64,000 bases of DNA from Ursus arctos (GCF_023065955.2 NC_079873.1:9376566-9440565); one strand, 5' to 3'; positions 1 to 13,349 are shown, counted from the stretch's first letter. The notes: a model not told the origin generated them from the letters alone. Program-made: numbers and translations.

Positions 1-98
1 CTCCACGCTCAGCGGGAAGTCTGCTTGAGATTCTCTCTCTCCCTTTGCCTCTGCCCCTCCCCCCTCCTCCCGCTCTTGCTCGCTCTTTTTCTCTTTCT
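1..98 (+). repeat. Carnivore SINE 3' part, cut by window edge
   Basis: Matches the 3' half of a CanSINE (ctccacgctcagcgggaagtctgcttgag, CT-rich stretch). Its A-rich tail was the target of the next SINE. Confidence 0.75.
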
Positions 99-108
99 AA
101 AATAGATA

Positions 109-310
109 GGGTCGCCTGGGTGGCACAGCGGTTAAGCGTCTGCCTTCGGCTCAGGGCGTGATCCCGGCATTATGGGATCGAGCCCCACATCAGACTCCTC
201 CTCTATGAGCCTGCTTCTTCCTCTCCCACTCCCCCTGCTTGTGTTCCCTCTCTCCCTGGCTGTCTCTATCTCTGTCAAATAAATACATAAAATCTTAAAA
301 AAAATAAAAT
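109..310 (+). mobile_element. Young ursid-type CanSINE
   Basis: tRNA-derived head (gggtcgcctgggtggcacag), body with tatgggatcgagccccacat, CT-rich stretch and A-rich tail. Flanked by a perfect repeat aaaatagata at 99-108 and 311-320. It is inserted in the tail of an older SINE. Confidence 0.9.
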
Positions 311-697
311 AAAATAGATAAATCTTTAAAAGATTTTAAAAAATAAAATAAAATGAAATCTTTCCACCGACAAAGCCCTAGCTAAGACTGGAATTCTTCT
401 CACTATGTGAAATAGACACAGAAATGCAGAAATCAGTATTAGAAAGAAACGTTCCAATAAGTAACCATGGCTAAGAAGTTTTAAAAGTAAAGACATTATT
501 CTGCTCTTAACTGTAGCAAATTTCTCTGTGGCCAAGCAAAGAGATAATGACAAACTTATTTACTAAATTCATCAAACTTGATCATTTCAACGTTTGAAAG
601 ATTGTGCTAAAATTAAAGACAATCATTACAGATGAACCACCCAGTGTCTCTGCCTGCCGAGAGCAGATCCCTTCTGTCTCAGAAGCTTGCCAAAGCT

Positions 698-1239
698 TAG
701 GGCTGCGCGGCATATTGTGGCCACAGCCCATACCCGGCTTGCCGCCTATGTTTGCACAGCCTACAAGCTGAGAAAGTTTTTATGTTTTTAAGGGATTGAA
801 AAAGTCAGAGGAAGGGGGCACCTGGGTGGCTCAGTCGGTGAAGCATCTGCCTTTGGCTCAGGTCATGATCCCAAAGTCCTGGGATCGGTCCCGCATCGGG
901 CTCCCTGCTCAGAGGAGAGCCCGCTTCTCCCTCTCCTTCTGAGCCTCTCACCTCTCGTGCTCTCTCTCTCTCTCTCAAATAAATAAATAAATGAATAAAA
1001 TCTTAAAAAAAAAAGAAAAAGAAAAAGTCAGAGGAAGAATACTATTTCATGACCCATCCCAGTTGCGTTAAATTCAAATTTCAGTGCCCACGAATAGTTT
1101 TATTGTTTGTTTGTTTAGATGTTGTCTCTAACCGCCTTTGTACCACATGGCAACCTGCTTGCTGGTTGAGTAGTTGTGAGAGAGACCGGATGGCCGGCAA
1201 AACACAAAGTACTTACTAACCGGCCCCTTACAGAGACAC
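698..1239 (+). repeat. Non-autonomous hAT (MER3-like) element, split by a SINE
   Basis: Flanks of the SINE resemble one mammalian hAT-type repeat: ttgccgcctatgtttgcaca on the left, and gttgagtagttgtgagagagaccg then cccttacagaga on the right. The subfamily name is from memory. Confidence 0.55.
815..1020 (+). mobile_element. CanSINE
   Basis: Complete copy with a perfect 17-bp target duplication gaaaaagtcagaggaag at 798-814 and 1021-1037. It splits an older hAT-like element. Confidence 0.9.
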
Positions 1240-3949
1240 AGGCGGATGATTTGGGGGTGGTTTATGGGAAGCAAGCAGACAGGGTATAAGGTCAAATAAG
1301 ATTTAATATCTTCTGGTCTTTGGTGTCTGTTGTGATGCGTAATAGCTGTCGAGTTGCTAATTTATGTAAGACTGCTTTGTATCATTTTATTCTTTTATTT
1401 TGAAAACTAAGTCTGTTGGGCTAACCTGGTAGGAAATAAATGATGACCAGTCTCTGTTTTTAGAATAAGTCGGTTATATCCTTTCCTTTTTTTTTTTTTT
1501 TTTTTTTGGTTATATAATGAGACTTTGACATTTATGGTAATTACACTTTACAGAGATTTGCCTATAATTAGAAATCTTTCAAAATTTGCAAAAAAAAAGA
1601 GAGGGGGGCTATTTTGTCATAAATTATTAGGGAAATTCCAAGTGGAGTCTCAGTCTATAAAGCAAATAGAAAAAGAGGGAAATCAGAGGCTCCTGAGGTA
1701 AAGTGATTCACCAAATTTAAGTCATTTCCTTGTGCTTGGGGCTTGGTTTGCCCCTAGGGTGATGTCCACATCACTACCTCGTTATCAAACACTGCTGAAT
1801 TGGTGGGAGTTCCCTCAGTGAGTTCCGGATAGAGAGCACACCAAGGGGTCACACACAGGAAACTTTCTTTGAAGCAAATAAGGAGACCCTGGGGAATCAC
1901 TTCCAAAGCCCCTGAGCGGATGTGAGTGGGTTCCTTTTCTTTTGGGTTAAGTCGAATATTCAGAAATGGGAGCTCTGTCACCCACCGTCAAGGGGGGCCT
2001 GAGGTTGCGTAGGCCATAGGGGTACTTAGCAAACAGGCCCCTACAGGGATCTTAGGTTAATGAAGCCTGTGCCCTTCAAGGCTGGAGCCTAACGTTATAA
2101 TGAAGCAGAGGGCCCTGTGGGACCAGGGGAAGGGGCTCTAAGAGGGTGCCCCAGAGGAGAACCAGTTTCCACAGGGTGGGGTCTTGGGCTCCTCATCTCC
2201 AGTACGGAATATAGGGCCTTGCTGGTTTACAGGCCGGAGCCACATCAGTTGACCTTGAAGGGAAAACGGTTGTCTGAAAAACAAGCTTTCAGCTTTCTGG
2301 TAGTTTCAACCTCATTAACCCCATGGGGCACAGTTTCAGTATCAACGTGGCAAAGGTTAGTGAATTCAGAGTCACGGGTTTCCAATTGCTCCCTGACTCC
2401 CAGCCTCTTCTGTGGCCCTTTCTCATTATTTTCCAGCCAGGCCTCCATTCTGGTTGAACCCAGCCCAGCCCTTCGCAGGATCCCCACCGTGAAATGAGAC
2501 CCCTTGCTTCCCCAGCTTGCCTGAGGTGACTCCTGCCACCAGCAATGCGTATTCTAATACCCTTTTCAACTCGGGGCCACTTGGCTTTTTTTTTGGCTGT
2601 GTGATCTTACAAATAAATTGGAGGAGGCACGGAACACCGGAGCTGTGGGCCCCTGAAGCTTGGCACACAGAAGCCCCAGGAGCGCCCCGTCTGGTGGCCT
2701 CCTGCCCGGCTGGCTGGAAACGGAACGGCAGTGAGCGCGGCCGTGATTGTTCCCAGGCCACCAGCATCCCCATGTCAAGACGACCTGCGGAATCTGGCTG
2801 AGAGAGTGTAGCTCTGCAAACCTGTGTGAGCAAGAGCCCCAGGGGAAGGCAAATTACCTACAGACGGACAGGCGAGGGGCTTGGGGGTTCCTTGGTGCCA
2901 CCAGTAGTCACAGATTTCCTCGTGCGCTCTCTCTGGCCCCCTCCAGGAGGGCCCTCTCCCCCGCTCCCCTCTCTTCCACCCCTGCCTTCTCCTCCCTTCC
3001 TGCTCCCCCCGAGCACTCTGCAGCCACGGGCAGAGGACATCCATGGGCCCCCTTCTCCTCGTGCGCCTCCCGGCCTGCTGTGCCCACACGTCCTGCCTGA
3101 ACGCCGCGCCCGGTCCCCAGCCCTGCCTCACGGATCGCTCCAAAACGCTGGGGCTTAAGACAACAACCACCCTATACTCTTACATGCCTGGGGCTCAAGG
3201 GTCGGCTGGGCTCCGGGAGGCGGCTCTGGGGCTCCGCATCTCAGGCCCTCAAAGTCAGTTCCCCGGGGCTGGACTCCCCCGAAAACTCCCTCGCTGCCCG
3301 GTGTAGCAGTGCCGGGAGCCTCGGGCGCCAGGGCGCCACGAGCTGGGGCTGCTGGGGGTGGGGGGTGTCTCTGGTTCCACGCGGCCCTTCCACCCGGCCG
3401 CTGCGGCGTGGCCAGGCCTCTTCCGGGGCCGGTGGCTCAGGGCTTTAAAGAAAGTGGGGAGACAGAGAGATCAAGAGAGAACGAGTGCTGGGTGAGGTGG
3501 AAATCCTATCACCTTTTCTACCCCAGCCTTGGAAGTCCCGTGGCCTCACTTCTGCTGCTGCTGTCCGTGGGGACACTCACAAAAGCCTTCCTGGGTTCCA
3601 AGGAGGATGGGAGATGGGTCAACAAATGTGTGGTCTCTTGCACTAAGGATGAGATTTTTCTGCTCCTAGCTGGGGCCAGGCTCCCTCCTGGTATGCTAGG
3701 TCTCCTCCCTGCTCTCCTGCTCGGGGTCACCATTCCACGGTCTGTCCTTTCTCTCTATGTCGTCGTCATCATCATCGTCATCCTCATCATGAATGCTTTT
3801 TGGGGTTTTTTTTTTTTTTTTCATTCTCACCAGCATTGTAACATGCTGTTCTTTCTCTCATCCTAAAATAAATTATTTTGACCCTACTGGCCCTGTGAAT
3901 GCCTGCCAGTGTCTTTGTTCCCCTTTGTAAGAAATTTCCCAGAAATGTT

Positions 3950-4480
3950 TGCTGTTTCCAATCCCTCATTCTTCCAAGAACTTTAAAGTCCTATTTTCTT
4001 TGGCTTCATCTTCAAAATAGATCCAGTATCTGGCAAGTTCTCATCACCTGCACCCTTGCCAGCTGGGTCTGTTGCTTGAAATCCTGCAGTAGCCTCTTGA
4101 CGGGCCTCCGTCCTTCCACCTTCGCCCCTCTGTCTCTTCTCAACATGGCAACCAGGATGAGTCTTCTAAAACGTAGGTCAGGCCGTGTCAGTCTTCAACA
4201 TGGCACTCAGTGAAAATCACTATCCTTCCTTGGAATGGTCAGCAGGGCCCGGCATGCTTGGTGAGGGGCTGGGGGCCCCCCTTCTTTGACTTCATCTCCT
4301 ACCCTACTTCTCCTCCCCTTGCTCCGGGCACACCAGTCTTGTTGCCATCTTTGTGAATATTCCAGCATGCTTCCTCCTTTGCATGAGGCTTGTCCCTCTG
4401 CCCGGAACGCTTCTCCCCTGGATAGAGCTGCACGGTCAACTTCCTCCTTCCCTCGAGGTCCGCATGTAGCGGGTATCAAT
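3950..4480 (+). repeat. LINE-2 3' region
   Basis: Resembles the L2 3' end, with segments such as ctcaacatggcaaccagga, ttgctccgggcacaccag and ctgcccggaacgcttctccc. Ancient and diverged. Confidence 0.6.
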
Positions 4481-4705
4481 CAATACTTGTTGAAATGTTC
4501 ATTTTTCACAGTTTCCTTCCACATTGTTATGGTAAGGTTTTAATACTTGCTCTGCAATGTTTAAAATGTCTTTCAGATAAAAGCAAAACATGTTCTTCGT
4601 GAAAAAAAAAAAAAAACCCTCAAGGAATGGAGGATATCACATGTTCTTGCACTCTCTCTCTCTTTCTCAAATAAATAAATAAATCTTTTTTTTTTTTAAA
4701 GTCTA

Positions 4706-4895
4706 TGGGCTCGTGGGTGGCTCAGTCAGTAAAGCGTCTGCCTTTGACTCAGGTCACGATCTCAGGGTCCTGGGATCGAGCTCCGCGTCAGTCTCCCCTG
4801 CTTAGCAGGGGGTCTGCTTCTCTCTCTCTCTGTCCCTCTGCTCCTCCTCCCTGCTCGTTCTCTCTCTCTCTAATAAATAAAATCTTTTTCAAAAA
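4706..4895 (+). mobile_element. CanSINE, diverged; preceded by a SINE tail fragment
   Basis: Head tgggctcgtgggtggctcag, internal gtcctgggatcgagctccg, CT-rich stretch and AATAAA-rich tail. A second SINE-like tail (ctctctctttctcaaataaa) lies just upstream at about 4650-4690. Confidence 0.8.
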
Positions 4896-5559
4896 CTCTA
4901 AATAGCACAATATGGAAACATTACAATGCTCAGAATCCTTGAACTGAAATGGAAAGAAACCCAGACCCAGGCAGGTGCACTTGCTGTAACTGTGTGAGGT
5001 CACTTGAAGAGGTTGGTCAGCACGCAGTTGGACTCTTGGTTCAGTTGCCCTCTGACCACTGCCTCTTCATCGGTGAGATGGAAATATTTATATGTCCTTT
5101 CAATTTCACCGTCAGGGCTCAGCGATGGAATATCGATACCGTGTCTTCTTCAGCATCTGGCCTGTAATAAGCACGTGGTAAAAGGCAGTGTTTTAAAAAC
5201 ACAAACATGACTGATGACCGTTCAATGTGAATTCTACATTTTCGATTTTAAGAAAAAGAGGTGATTTACTGAGAGAAGAGAACACCTGTGCGTACAGAGT
5301 CAAACATTCCCATTTTAACCGTATTTAGCTCGCTAATCGAGCATCCAGATTTACCCAGTGTGTTTGCCCGTGTAATTAGCTGTGATTCGCAGCCAAAGCT
5401 GAGCTTATGTCGTGGTGTATTCTGTTACTTTACAAATCAGATTACTGGAGGGCGCGTGTCTTTAGGCAGTTGGTGCCAAAAAAGCAAGCAAAACAAAATA
5501 ATGTGGATTATTTGTATCACATGAAAAAATAGGTCTGGCTCAACAGCAAGTGAACTCTT

Positions 5560-5679
5560 TTTGAAGACTTTTATTTATTCATATATTTTAAGTAATCTCT
5601 ACAGCCAACGTGGGGCTCCAACTCACAACCCCAAGATCAACAGTTAGATGCTTCACCGACTGAGCCAGCCGGGTGCCCC
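5560..5679 (-). mobile_element. Short CanSINE variant
   Basis: Antisense head ctgagccagccgggtgcccc and body gtggggctccaactcacaac. Duplication agtgaactctt at 5549-5559 and 5690-5700. Confidence 0.75.
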
Positions 5680-5787
5680 TCTGGCGTCGAGTGAACTCTT
5701 ATTACCATTAGTTGAAGCAGGTAGTTCCCAATGGTTTGAAAGGGGACATTTTCACACTTGAGGAATAAAAGAAAACCTGACATCTAA

Positions 5788-5985
5788 AACTTTATTCATT
5801 TATTTGAGAGAGAGAGAGAACGAGCAGGGGGAGGAGCAGAAGGGGAAGGAGAGGGAGAGAACCTCCAACAAACTCTGCATTGAACATGGAGCCCAGTGCG
5901 GGGCTCGATCTCACAACCCTGAGATCAGGACCTGAGCCGAAAGCAAGTGTCAGACACTCAACCGACTGAGCCACCCAGGTGTCCC
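5788..5985 (-). mobile_element. CanSINE
   Basis: Antisense copy ending in gactgagccacccaggtgtc, with GA-rich stretch and TTTATT tail. Confidence 0.85.
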
Positions 5986-7001
5986 AAACTTCGCATCCTT
6001 CAATCATCTTCTCAAGAATATCTTTTAAATTTGGAAGCCTCAAAAGGTTATTATTTCTCTTTAAAAATTTTAGAAAGGTTTTGTTCATTGAGTCCGTTTT
6101 TTTTTCCCTCCTTTGCTTGATCAGAACCCAACCTCTTGTTGCAATTAATCTTCGCTTTGGCATCGATGGTAGAACGCAAACTCGCTGTTACCTCGGAGTT
6201 CCAGGCATCACAAGGGCCAGCTGGGCTGGGGCTCAACTATGGAGCATAGGGTGTGCCTGCTCCCAGGAGAGACGAATGAGCTCTGTGCTCTCACTGGGGT
6301 TTCAGGTTCAAGGGAACAGAACTGAGAAAGGATCGAGTAGGGGACCTTCTAAGTTTCTTTTCCCACGGCCTTCCTCCGCCACTGTCCCCTTTCCTTCTGT
6401 GGCACTTTCCCACTTTACCCCTTCCTTTTAGAGGTCCCAAGCCCTCCTGGTGTCTCCTCACTTCCTTGCCAACAATCCGACCTTTGGAATACTTTACTAT
6501 TTATGACCATTCAATATGTGTCTTCCATGGGATTTTAAGAAAGTTCAAAGCCTTGATCTATTCAGCAGATATTGATCTCATGCTCCCTATGTGACAGGCA
6601 TCGTAATGATAGAGCCCGTGTAAAGACAAGCAAGGTTCTGGACCTAAAAGTGTTCACCACCCAGAGGGAGAAATGGTGTGTTGACATGGAGCCTTCTAGA
6701 AAGGTGGTATAACAGAGCAGCCAAGAGTGCAAGCTCCGTGTCTGAATGGCTTGAGTCTTACTTTGGGCCGCTTCTGCAGGCTCTGCATTTCCCTCTCCTC
6801 ATCGCAAACAAACCTATTTCTTAGAATCGCAATGATGATGAAATCGTTTGCTAAATGCTGTTGGTTGAAATTAGTGGCATGTGAACAGACGTACAGGTTT
6901 TGTAGGCGATATAATTTCTTCTCATATTTGGCAGTCTTGCATTGAATTTCCTGAGTTAATTCTATGCGCAAGTTTAATACAGACTAAGATTTTGTCTAGA
7001 C

Positions 7002-7198
7002 CAGGGGTTTGCAAACTACTGCCTGTGGGCCGAATCTGTCTAGCCACCTGTGTTTGTATGGCTCATGAGCTAAGGATGGTTTTTACAACTTTAATGAGTT
7101 ACATTCTAAATGGTAATTTAAATACCCACATAATCGTCTCAATTTTGCCTAAAATATTTACTCTCTGGCTCTTCACAGAAAAAGTTTGCCATCCCTTG
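7002..7198 (+). mobile_element. Non-autonomous hAT (MER3-like) element with inverted ends
   Basis: Starts CAGGGGTTTGCAAACT and ends AAAGTTTGCCATCCCTTG, an imperfect terminal inverted repeat. Flanked by gtctagac and gtctagaa, an 8-bp duplication typical of hAT transposons. Confidence 0.75.
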
Positions 7199-7884
7199 GT
7201 CTAGAACTTTCTGCAATGTATCTGCATGCACGAGTACTGTAGCCTCAAGCCAACTATGGCCCTTGAGCACCTGAAATATGGGTAATGTAACTGAGAAACT
7301 GGATTTTAAAATTGCATTTAATTTTAATTAATTTAAATTTAAAGAGCCACATGTGACTGGTGGCTATCCTATTAGACAGAGCAGCTCCAGACCATTTTAA
7401 GTGTAAAGATTCTGTATTCTGTCAATGTTCCTCAGCCACTCCCCAGAGGCTGTAGGAGTCAAGGGGAAGGCAGCATTCCTAATCAGATTCTTTGCCATGG
7501 ACGGGCTTCCATCGTCTGCTGGAAAATACTTAATGGAAAGTGCTTGAAAATTGCACGAGAGCACACACGTTCTCTTAAGGCTGCTATTGACTCTGTCCGT
7601 TCATCTGTTTGCATTTGGGGTAAAGCAGGAGGCTTTTTCAGCCCTGCAGGGCCCCAGATTAAGGAAGTCTTCATCAACTTTCGAGTTCTGGCTGTAGGCA
7701 GACCAAACCTCACTTGGCAGAGCTGTACTTCCTTCCATCCCTGCTTGCAGATGGCTGACTTCAGCCGCGGCTCATGCCTCTCCTAAGACTGCTAAAAACA
7801 GTAAGAAGCCCTCAACATGCATCATCGTTCCGAATCTTGCCAAACCATTTCCCCAAGAGTAAAGTCACAAGTCCCGGTTGGCAT

Positions 7885-8140
7885 TCGGAGGCTGTCCTGT
7901 GCAGCACGGTGACGGTAGTTAACAATATTGTATTGTATATTTGAAAGTCGCTAAGGAAGGAGATCTAAAAAGTTCTCACCACCACCACAATTGCAACGGT
8001 GCGAGGTGACGGATGTTAACTAGACTTACTGCGATCATCTTACCATATACACGCTTGTTAAACCATTATGTTGAACACCTTGAACTAATACGACGTTGTA
8101 TGTTAATTATCTCTCTGTAAAATTGGGAAAACAAAAGAAG
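7885..8140 (+). repeat. LINE-1 3' end fragment
   Basis: Contains gtgacggtagttaacaatat, gatgttaactagacttactg and caccttgaactaatacgacg, typical of mammalian L1 3' UTRs, ending in an A-rich stretch. Confidence 0.65.
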
Positions 8141-9004
8141 AGAAGTCACAGTTGATGCGTGTTCTGCCTTCCAAGATGGCGTAGGGGATGGTTTTATCAG
8201 GCATTTTGCAATGGTGTGACATGCGTTGCTAGCTTTCCAGCCTCCGATGTCTGAATCTGTCTTGCCCATAGCCTAATAACATCGATGTCACATATTTTTG
8301 GTTCTCTCACGAGCAGCAATTTATTTCCAAGTTTCTAAATTCTACACTGGCTAAAAGTAGGTTTGCATTTGTACAAGAGAAAATCCAATTAACCCTGGCT
8401 TAGTATAACAACCTTGTGATTTCTTATAAACTCCTAGGGGTCAGCAGCTCTGAGCCAGTATTTGTACTCTGCTCTGTGAGATCGTGCGAGGACCTGGGCG
8501 CTCTGGGTCGTCGACCTTGTTGCTTCACCATCCCTAGCACATTTTCCTCATTTGCAAAATTCAAGATAGGTAGCTAAAACACCCGTATTACAGGAAGCCA
8601 GATGGAAGTAGACAGGAAGAAGGGGAACGGCCCCACCATTTAAGGGCATAGCCCAGAAATTGCACATTTCGCTTCCTCTCACATCACATTGGCTTTAACT
8701 TAGTCACGAGGCCATGCTTAGCTGCAAGGGAGTCTGGGAAATAGAATCTTTTTTTCAGAGTGGCGCATGTCCAACTATCAATGGAGACTATCACTATGAG
8801 ATGAAAGAAAGGGGACAAAGGTATGGGCAGATATTTAACAATCTCTAGACTCGATGAGGATGATAAAAATAACTAATTTAAAGCATCAGAAAATACCACA
8901 TGAAATAACAACGTACAATTAAGCTCCACATATACAAGTGTCAGCATCTTGTCTGGAAAGAACTAAAGAACTTTCTACATTTTTATTTTAAATCCATGTG
9001 TTTT

Positions 9005-9110
9005 TTTCTCTCCTCCACTCTGTTTTGAGCTCTTTAAGGGCAGAGACTGTATGTTTACTGCCCCTAGTAGGTATTCAATAAATATTTGTCAAATGAAAGA
9101 ATGAATATGT
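9005..9110 (+). repeat. LINE-2 3' terminus
   Basis: gagctctttaagggcagaga followed by attcaataaatatttgtcaaatg is the hallmark L2 3' end. Confidence 0.65.
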
Positions 9111-9684
9111 CAGCGGAATTCTGATATTTTTTTATAAATTCTTTCTCACCAGTTACTTGGTACAATTCCTAACTAAGGAATTGTTGGGGAATTTTCTGGT
9201 CCGGGTCCACTGTCTTGGTCCTGGACAGCTGCCTGGATCCTTGGTGTGTCTTGTGTTGTTGTTTCCATGTCCACCATTCTCTTGGAGGGGGCTCTTCTGC
9301 TGAGCATGGTGGCTGCCTCGCAAGCGGACGTGGGTAGTGGAGTACCAAGCCAAGACTGGGAGCCGGTTCTTCCAACCCTCAGTCCAGCGTGAGGGTTGTC
9401 CCCTCATGTATAATCAGGGCAGTAGAAGATGAGAGGAGGGAATGAATACTTCTCTCTGGGTTCATCCCAGAGAGTGTCTTGAAGAAGATGGGTTTAAACT
9501 GGGCAGTAGAAAGCAGAGCTTCTGCAACCTTTCTCCCCATGGAGTCCTCAGGCAAATAGATGAGATAGAATGTTATCCCTCGGCAAGTCTGGGGCTGTAG
9601 CCTAAAGCAATCTACTCCAAGGAGCAATTTGTTGGAAGTATTTTGCTTTATTTCATCCATGCGTGCATTCATTCTCCTATTCAT

Positions 9685-9890
9685 GTATTTAGCAAACATA
9701 ATGCAACACGAATTCAGTGCCAGGCATTGTTTTACACAAGGACACACAAAACCCTGCTCTCTCAGAGCTTATCTTCTCATGCAGGATAGACATTAAACAA
9801 ATAAGCACAGAAGTCATAAGCACATAAACTACCGGCAAGATAATTTCTGATTGTGCTCAGGGCCAGGAAGGAAATAAAGCCGGGTAATCT
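9685..9890 (-). repeat. LINE-2 fragment, antisense
   Basis: Segments tcagtgccaggcattgtttt and cttatcttctcatgcaggat match the antisense L2 3' region. A short MIR-like stretch with catctgtaaaatggaaatga follows at about 9890-9970. Confidence 0.5.
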
Positions 9891-10111
9891 AGTACAGAGT
9901 ACATTTACCTCTCTGCACCTCAGTGGACTCATCTGTAAAATGGAAATGAATAATAGAGGTCTACGGTTCCAAAACCCCCGGACTGAAAGCTTTGTCCTAA
10001 CTCAGTCAATGGCAAACGCATGACCTGAATTCATTTGGAGGTGACTCTTGACCTGAACTGAACGAGCTGGTTCTGTGCCCGCATGCTTGCGTGCTTACGT
10101 ATATTGACCGA

Positions 10112-10156
10112 CCTTCCTTCCTTCCTTCCTTCCTTCCTTCCTTCCTTCCTTCCTTC
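10112..10156 (+). repeat. (TTCC)n microsatellite
   Basis: About eleven uninterrupted cttc units. Confidence 0.95.
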
Positions 10157-10344
10157 CCCACTTAGTGTGGAGAATTCTTTGTTTCACTGCACAAATTTTT
10201 GTGTGTTTGATTATGGGATGCCGCCCCGGGCCCCAGTAGGAATATTACATAATATGTGGATACATATATCATATTCCTTTCTAAGATCTGAAAAATTCTT
10301 AGTTCCAATACACTTCTAACCCCAAAGGCTTTGGGTAAGGATTG

Positions 10345-10455
10345 AGGATCTGTAGTACCACTCACATGTGGTTATTAAGAGGATTAAATGAGTGAATATA
10401 TTTAGACACTGAAACTGATGCTCAGAATATAGTAAGTTAACAAATGTTACTGTCA
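10345..10455 (+). repeat. MIR fragment
   Basis: ttaagaggattaaatgagtg and tcagaatatagtaagttaac match the 3' half of MIR. Confidence 0.5.
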
Positions 10456-10469
10456 TCATCACTAGTACT

Positions 10470-10960
10470 ACATGGAAGGGTATTTAGGTAAGTGGGCCGG
10501 AGAAGGTCTGTCTGCATATGTGTGATTTGTGCAGACAGCTAAGGGATGAGAATGACCAGGCTGTGGGAGGAGGAGAAAGATAATTTCAGGAAGACGAAAC
10601 AGCAAGTGCCAAGACCCGCTTGAATGCAGAACAGAAAACAGGCCAGATGTCTGGCATGTGATCAAAGTAGGGGAAGGATGGTTCAAGGTCATGGAAGTAG
10701 GCTGGAGTCAGAACATGCATGATATAAGCAATAATAAGGATTCAAAGTATAATAGGAAGCCATTATAGTTGATGGAATTCAGGTTTATAAAGACTGCCCT
10801 TGTGCCATTTGATGAATGAATTGTAGAGGAGAAGGAGAGTTGGGGGAGCAGTTGGGAGTCTCTCGCGGTGGTCTAGGTAAGACCCAATGGCTAATGGCAG
10901 GAAGGAGGTGGTGGTAGACAAGGAGAAAAGTGGACAGGTGCAAGAAAAAGTCTAGAAATA
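10470..10960 (-). repeat. LINE-2 internal fragment, antisense
   Basis: ataggaagccattatagttg and gcggtggtctaggtaagacc recall antisense L2 sequence. Confidence 0.5.
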
Positions 10961-11849
10961 AGGGAGAAAAAAAGACTTTCTGATTAATTTTTCCTCCTGG
11001 TTCATACTATGTCCATATGTAGAGGCTAAAAATGTCACAGTCATTGTCGCAGGTGTGTTAAGGGCAGGGTTTGCTGGACCCAGCTCCTACAGGCCTGCCA
11101 GAGCAGCTCTGCACATGTCTCCCCAACTGTGCACTCAGTGACATCGCAGTGGCAACTCGCACTTGTGGGAACTGGCAGGTGCTATAGACAGGACTTCACA
11201 AACCAGAGATGTGTGTTGGGGGAGGACAGCCGGTTGTTAAATATTTACCAATACACCGCTTTTCTGTAACTAAACTGCCTTCATCTTAGAGCAGCCACTT
11301 CCCCTCATCATAGAAATACTTAAGCCAGGCATATTCTGGAAACTCCGTGTGGTGATAGCTGTCACTTCATGTTTTTAACTCTGCTAATTCGGGGATCCTC
11401 CCAGTTCTTCCCAGGAGCTCGTCTAGTTCGTGGGAGTGGGATCAGAAGAAGGCACCTGGTTGATGATTTGTCTTTTATTCATTTTGGCCCCCTTTGGAAT
11501 ACAGCACATCTCCCAGGGCCACAGTAACGCCCTTAACAGCGTTACTTATTACCATCTGATACCAGGGTTCATGAACCCATCATATCTTCTGACAGAAGCA
11601 TAGCTGGAGATGGGGTCCAGGGGCTGGGATCCTATAATCAGGGACCATAAAAATAGCTCACTCTGTTTCTCTCCTTTTCCCATCTTGACCCAACCCCTCT
11701 CCCCTGAGCGATGAACATTTCTGCTTAATCTTTGAGTATGATTGATGCTCAAGGGAGATAGACCATATTTACCTAAGGGCCTCCTGTACACCCTGGCCTG
11801 GCGCTGTATCTTCCCAGGGACCTAAATGCTCCGGATTGGGGGGTAAAAC

Positions 11850-12330
11850 CTTAAAGGGTAACTAGAATTCTGGTGGCTGGAAATGGTAGAAAAAGAGTAG
11901 TCCAGGTGAAAGGACTTGCAAGTCGGGGAACTACAAACTGGGCTTGGGTTAGTGACCTAGAGAAGCTGGGAGGGGCAGTGTACCAGGTCAGCCTGGACAA
12001 GTAGATAGGGGACAAATTATGGAAGACGTGGGATGCCATGATAAAAAGTTAGGACTCATTCTGTAAAAAAAGAAAAAAAAGAAAATCATTTTAAAGACTT
12101 CAGAGTAATGTAATCTGATTAATGTTTGGGAAGTTTAATGGTTAGGGTGGATTCAAAGAGCGAGGGCCCAAGGACGAGGATGAGGTTTTAGAGTGGACCG
12201 AGGGTGGAATCATCTCAGGTGAAATCGTGTCAGCTTAAAGGGCAAAGCAAGGAGGCTGTCAAGAAGGTCCGTGAAGAACGTCAACTGGACTCAGTGAATG
12301 GTTTTGATGAGAAGGAAGAGGAGACAAGGT
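11850..12330 (-). repeat. Probable LINE-2 fragment, antisense
   Basis: Segments such as acgtgggatgccatgataaa and gtaatgtaatctgattaatg resemble antisense L2. Highly diverged. Confidence 0.4.
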
Positions 12331-12368
12331 GGTGAAAGAGGAAAAAAAAAAGATAATGTTGTACTTCT

Positions 12369-12573
12369 TCTTTTTTTTTTTTTTTAAGATTTTATTTATT
12401 TATTCGACAGAGATAGAGACAGCCAGTGAGAGAGGGAACACAAGCAGGGGGAGTGGGAGAGGAAGAAGCAGGCTCATAGTGGAGGAGCCTGATGTGGGGC
12501 TCGATCCCATAACGCCGGGATCACGCCCTGAGCCGAAGGCAGACGCTTAACCGTTGTGCCACCCAGGCGCCCC
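12369..12573 (-). mobile_element. Young ursid-type CanSINE
   Basis: Perfect 17-bp duplication gataatgttgtacttct at 12352-12368 and 12574-12590. Body has ggcgtgatcccggcgttatg (antisense). Confidence 0.92.
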
Positions 12574-13349
12574 GATAATGTTGTACTTCTAACCTCAACG
12601 AATTGTAGGCATATAAAGGTGTATGAAGAAGCTCCTCTCGAGATCCTTCTGAAGCACCTTGCATTAGAGAAAAAGAAAGCTGAGGGAGAATTCGCTTAGT
12701 TACCTTTCTATTAGAGGAATTAAGGGAAGTAGACATTTGGTTTATTAGATATCAGCACAGTTGGCTGATTGAGTCAGTTGGGAGGACAAAAGCATTAATT
12801 GATCTAGAAACCTGTTGTAGAGATACAGACTAGATCATTCCATGGATTAGCACTAGTTAAGCTAAAGCCAGTGCTCTGGAGTAAAATATTGGTAGAAATC
12901 CTGAAACTTGAGGGCAAGTCCCTGGTTAAACCACCCTCCAAGGCAGGGCTGGTTCAAGTTCATACGGTGACTAGCAAAGCTCTTCAGTATTCCCCATACT
13001 ACCTTTTAAGGTCTTTCTCCCCAGGGCCCCATTGTCTCTCATGGTAAAGCTGGTTGCCCAAGAATCACCATTCTGGGTAGGTTTCAGGATGTCCCAGTTT
13101 GCCTGACAGAGTCTTGGTTTTCTGCCTATAGTTTTAGTGCAGTTATTACTAGGCCCCCCTTCCTTTCACTCCCATAAATATCATCTTTGATCAGTCAGGA
13201 CTCACCGAGGCCATGCCCTGACTCTCTGCTCTCTCCTTTCCAAATGTACGTAATGTGAAGCCAATGTGTAAGGGGAACGTTCATCCCCAAATCATCTCGG
13301 ATTTCCAAAAACAATCCAAGAGGAAAGCCAGCTCATAGAGTGGCAGAGC

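Noticed and set aside
109..200. tRNA gene in the SINE head
   Set aside because: tRNA-like A/B-box similarity comes from the SINE's tRNA ancestry; the same head recurs more than 20 times and lacks a functional cloverleaf.
3309..3866. 185-codon open frame
   Set aside because: No family resemblance; ends in a poly-T/ATC-rich low-complexity stretch.
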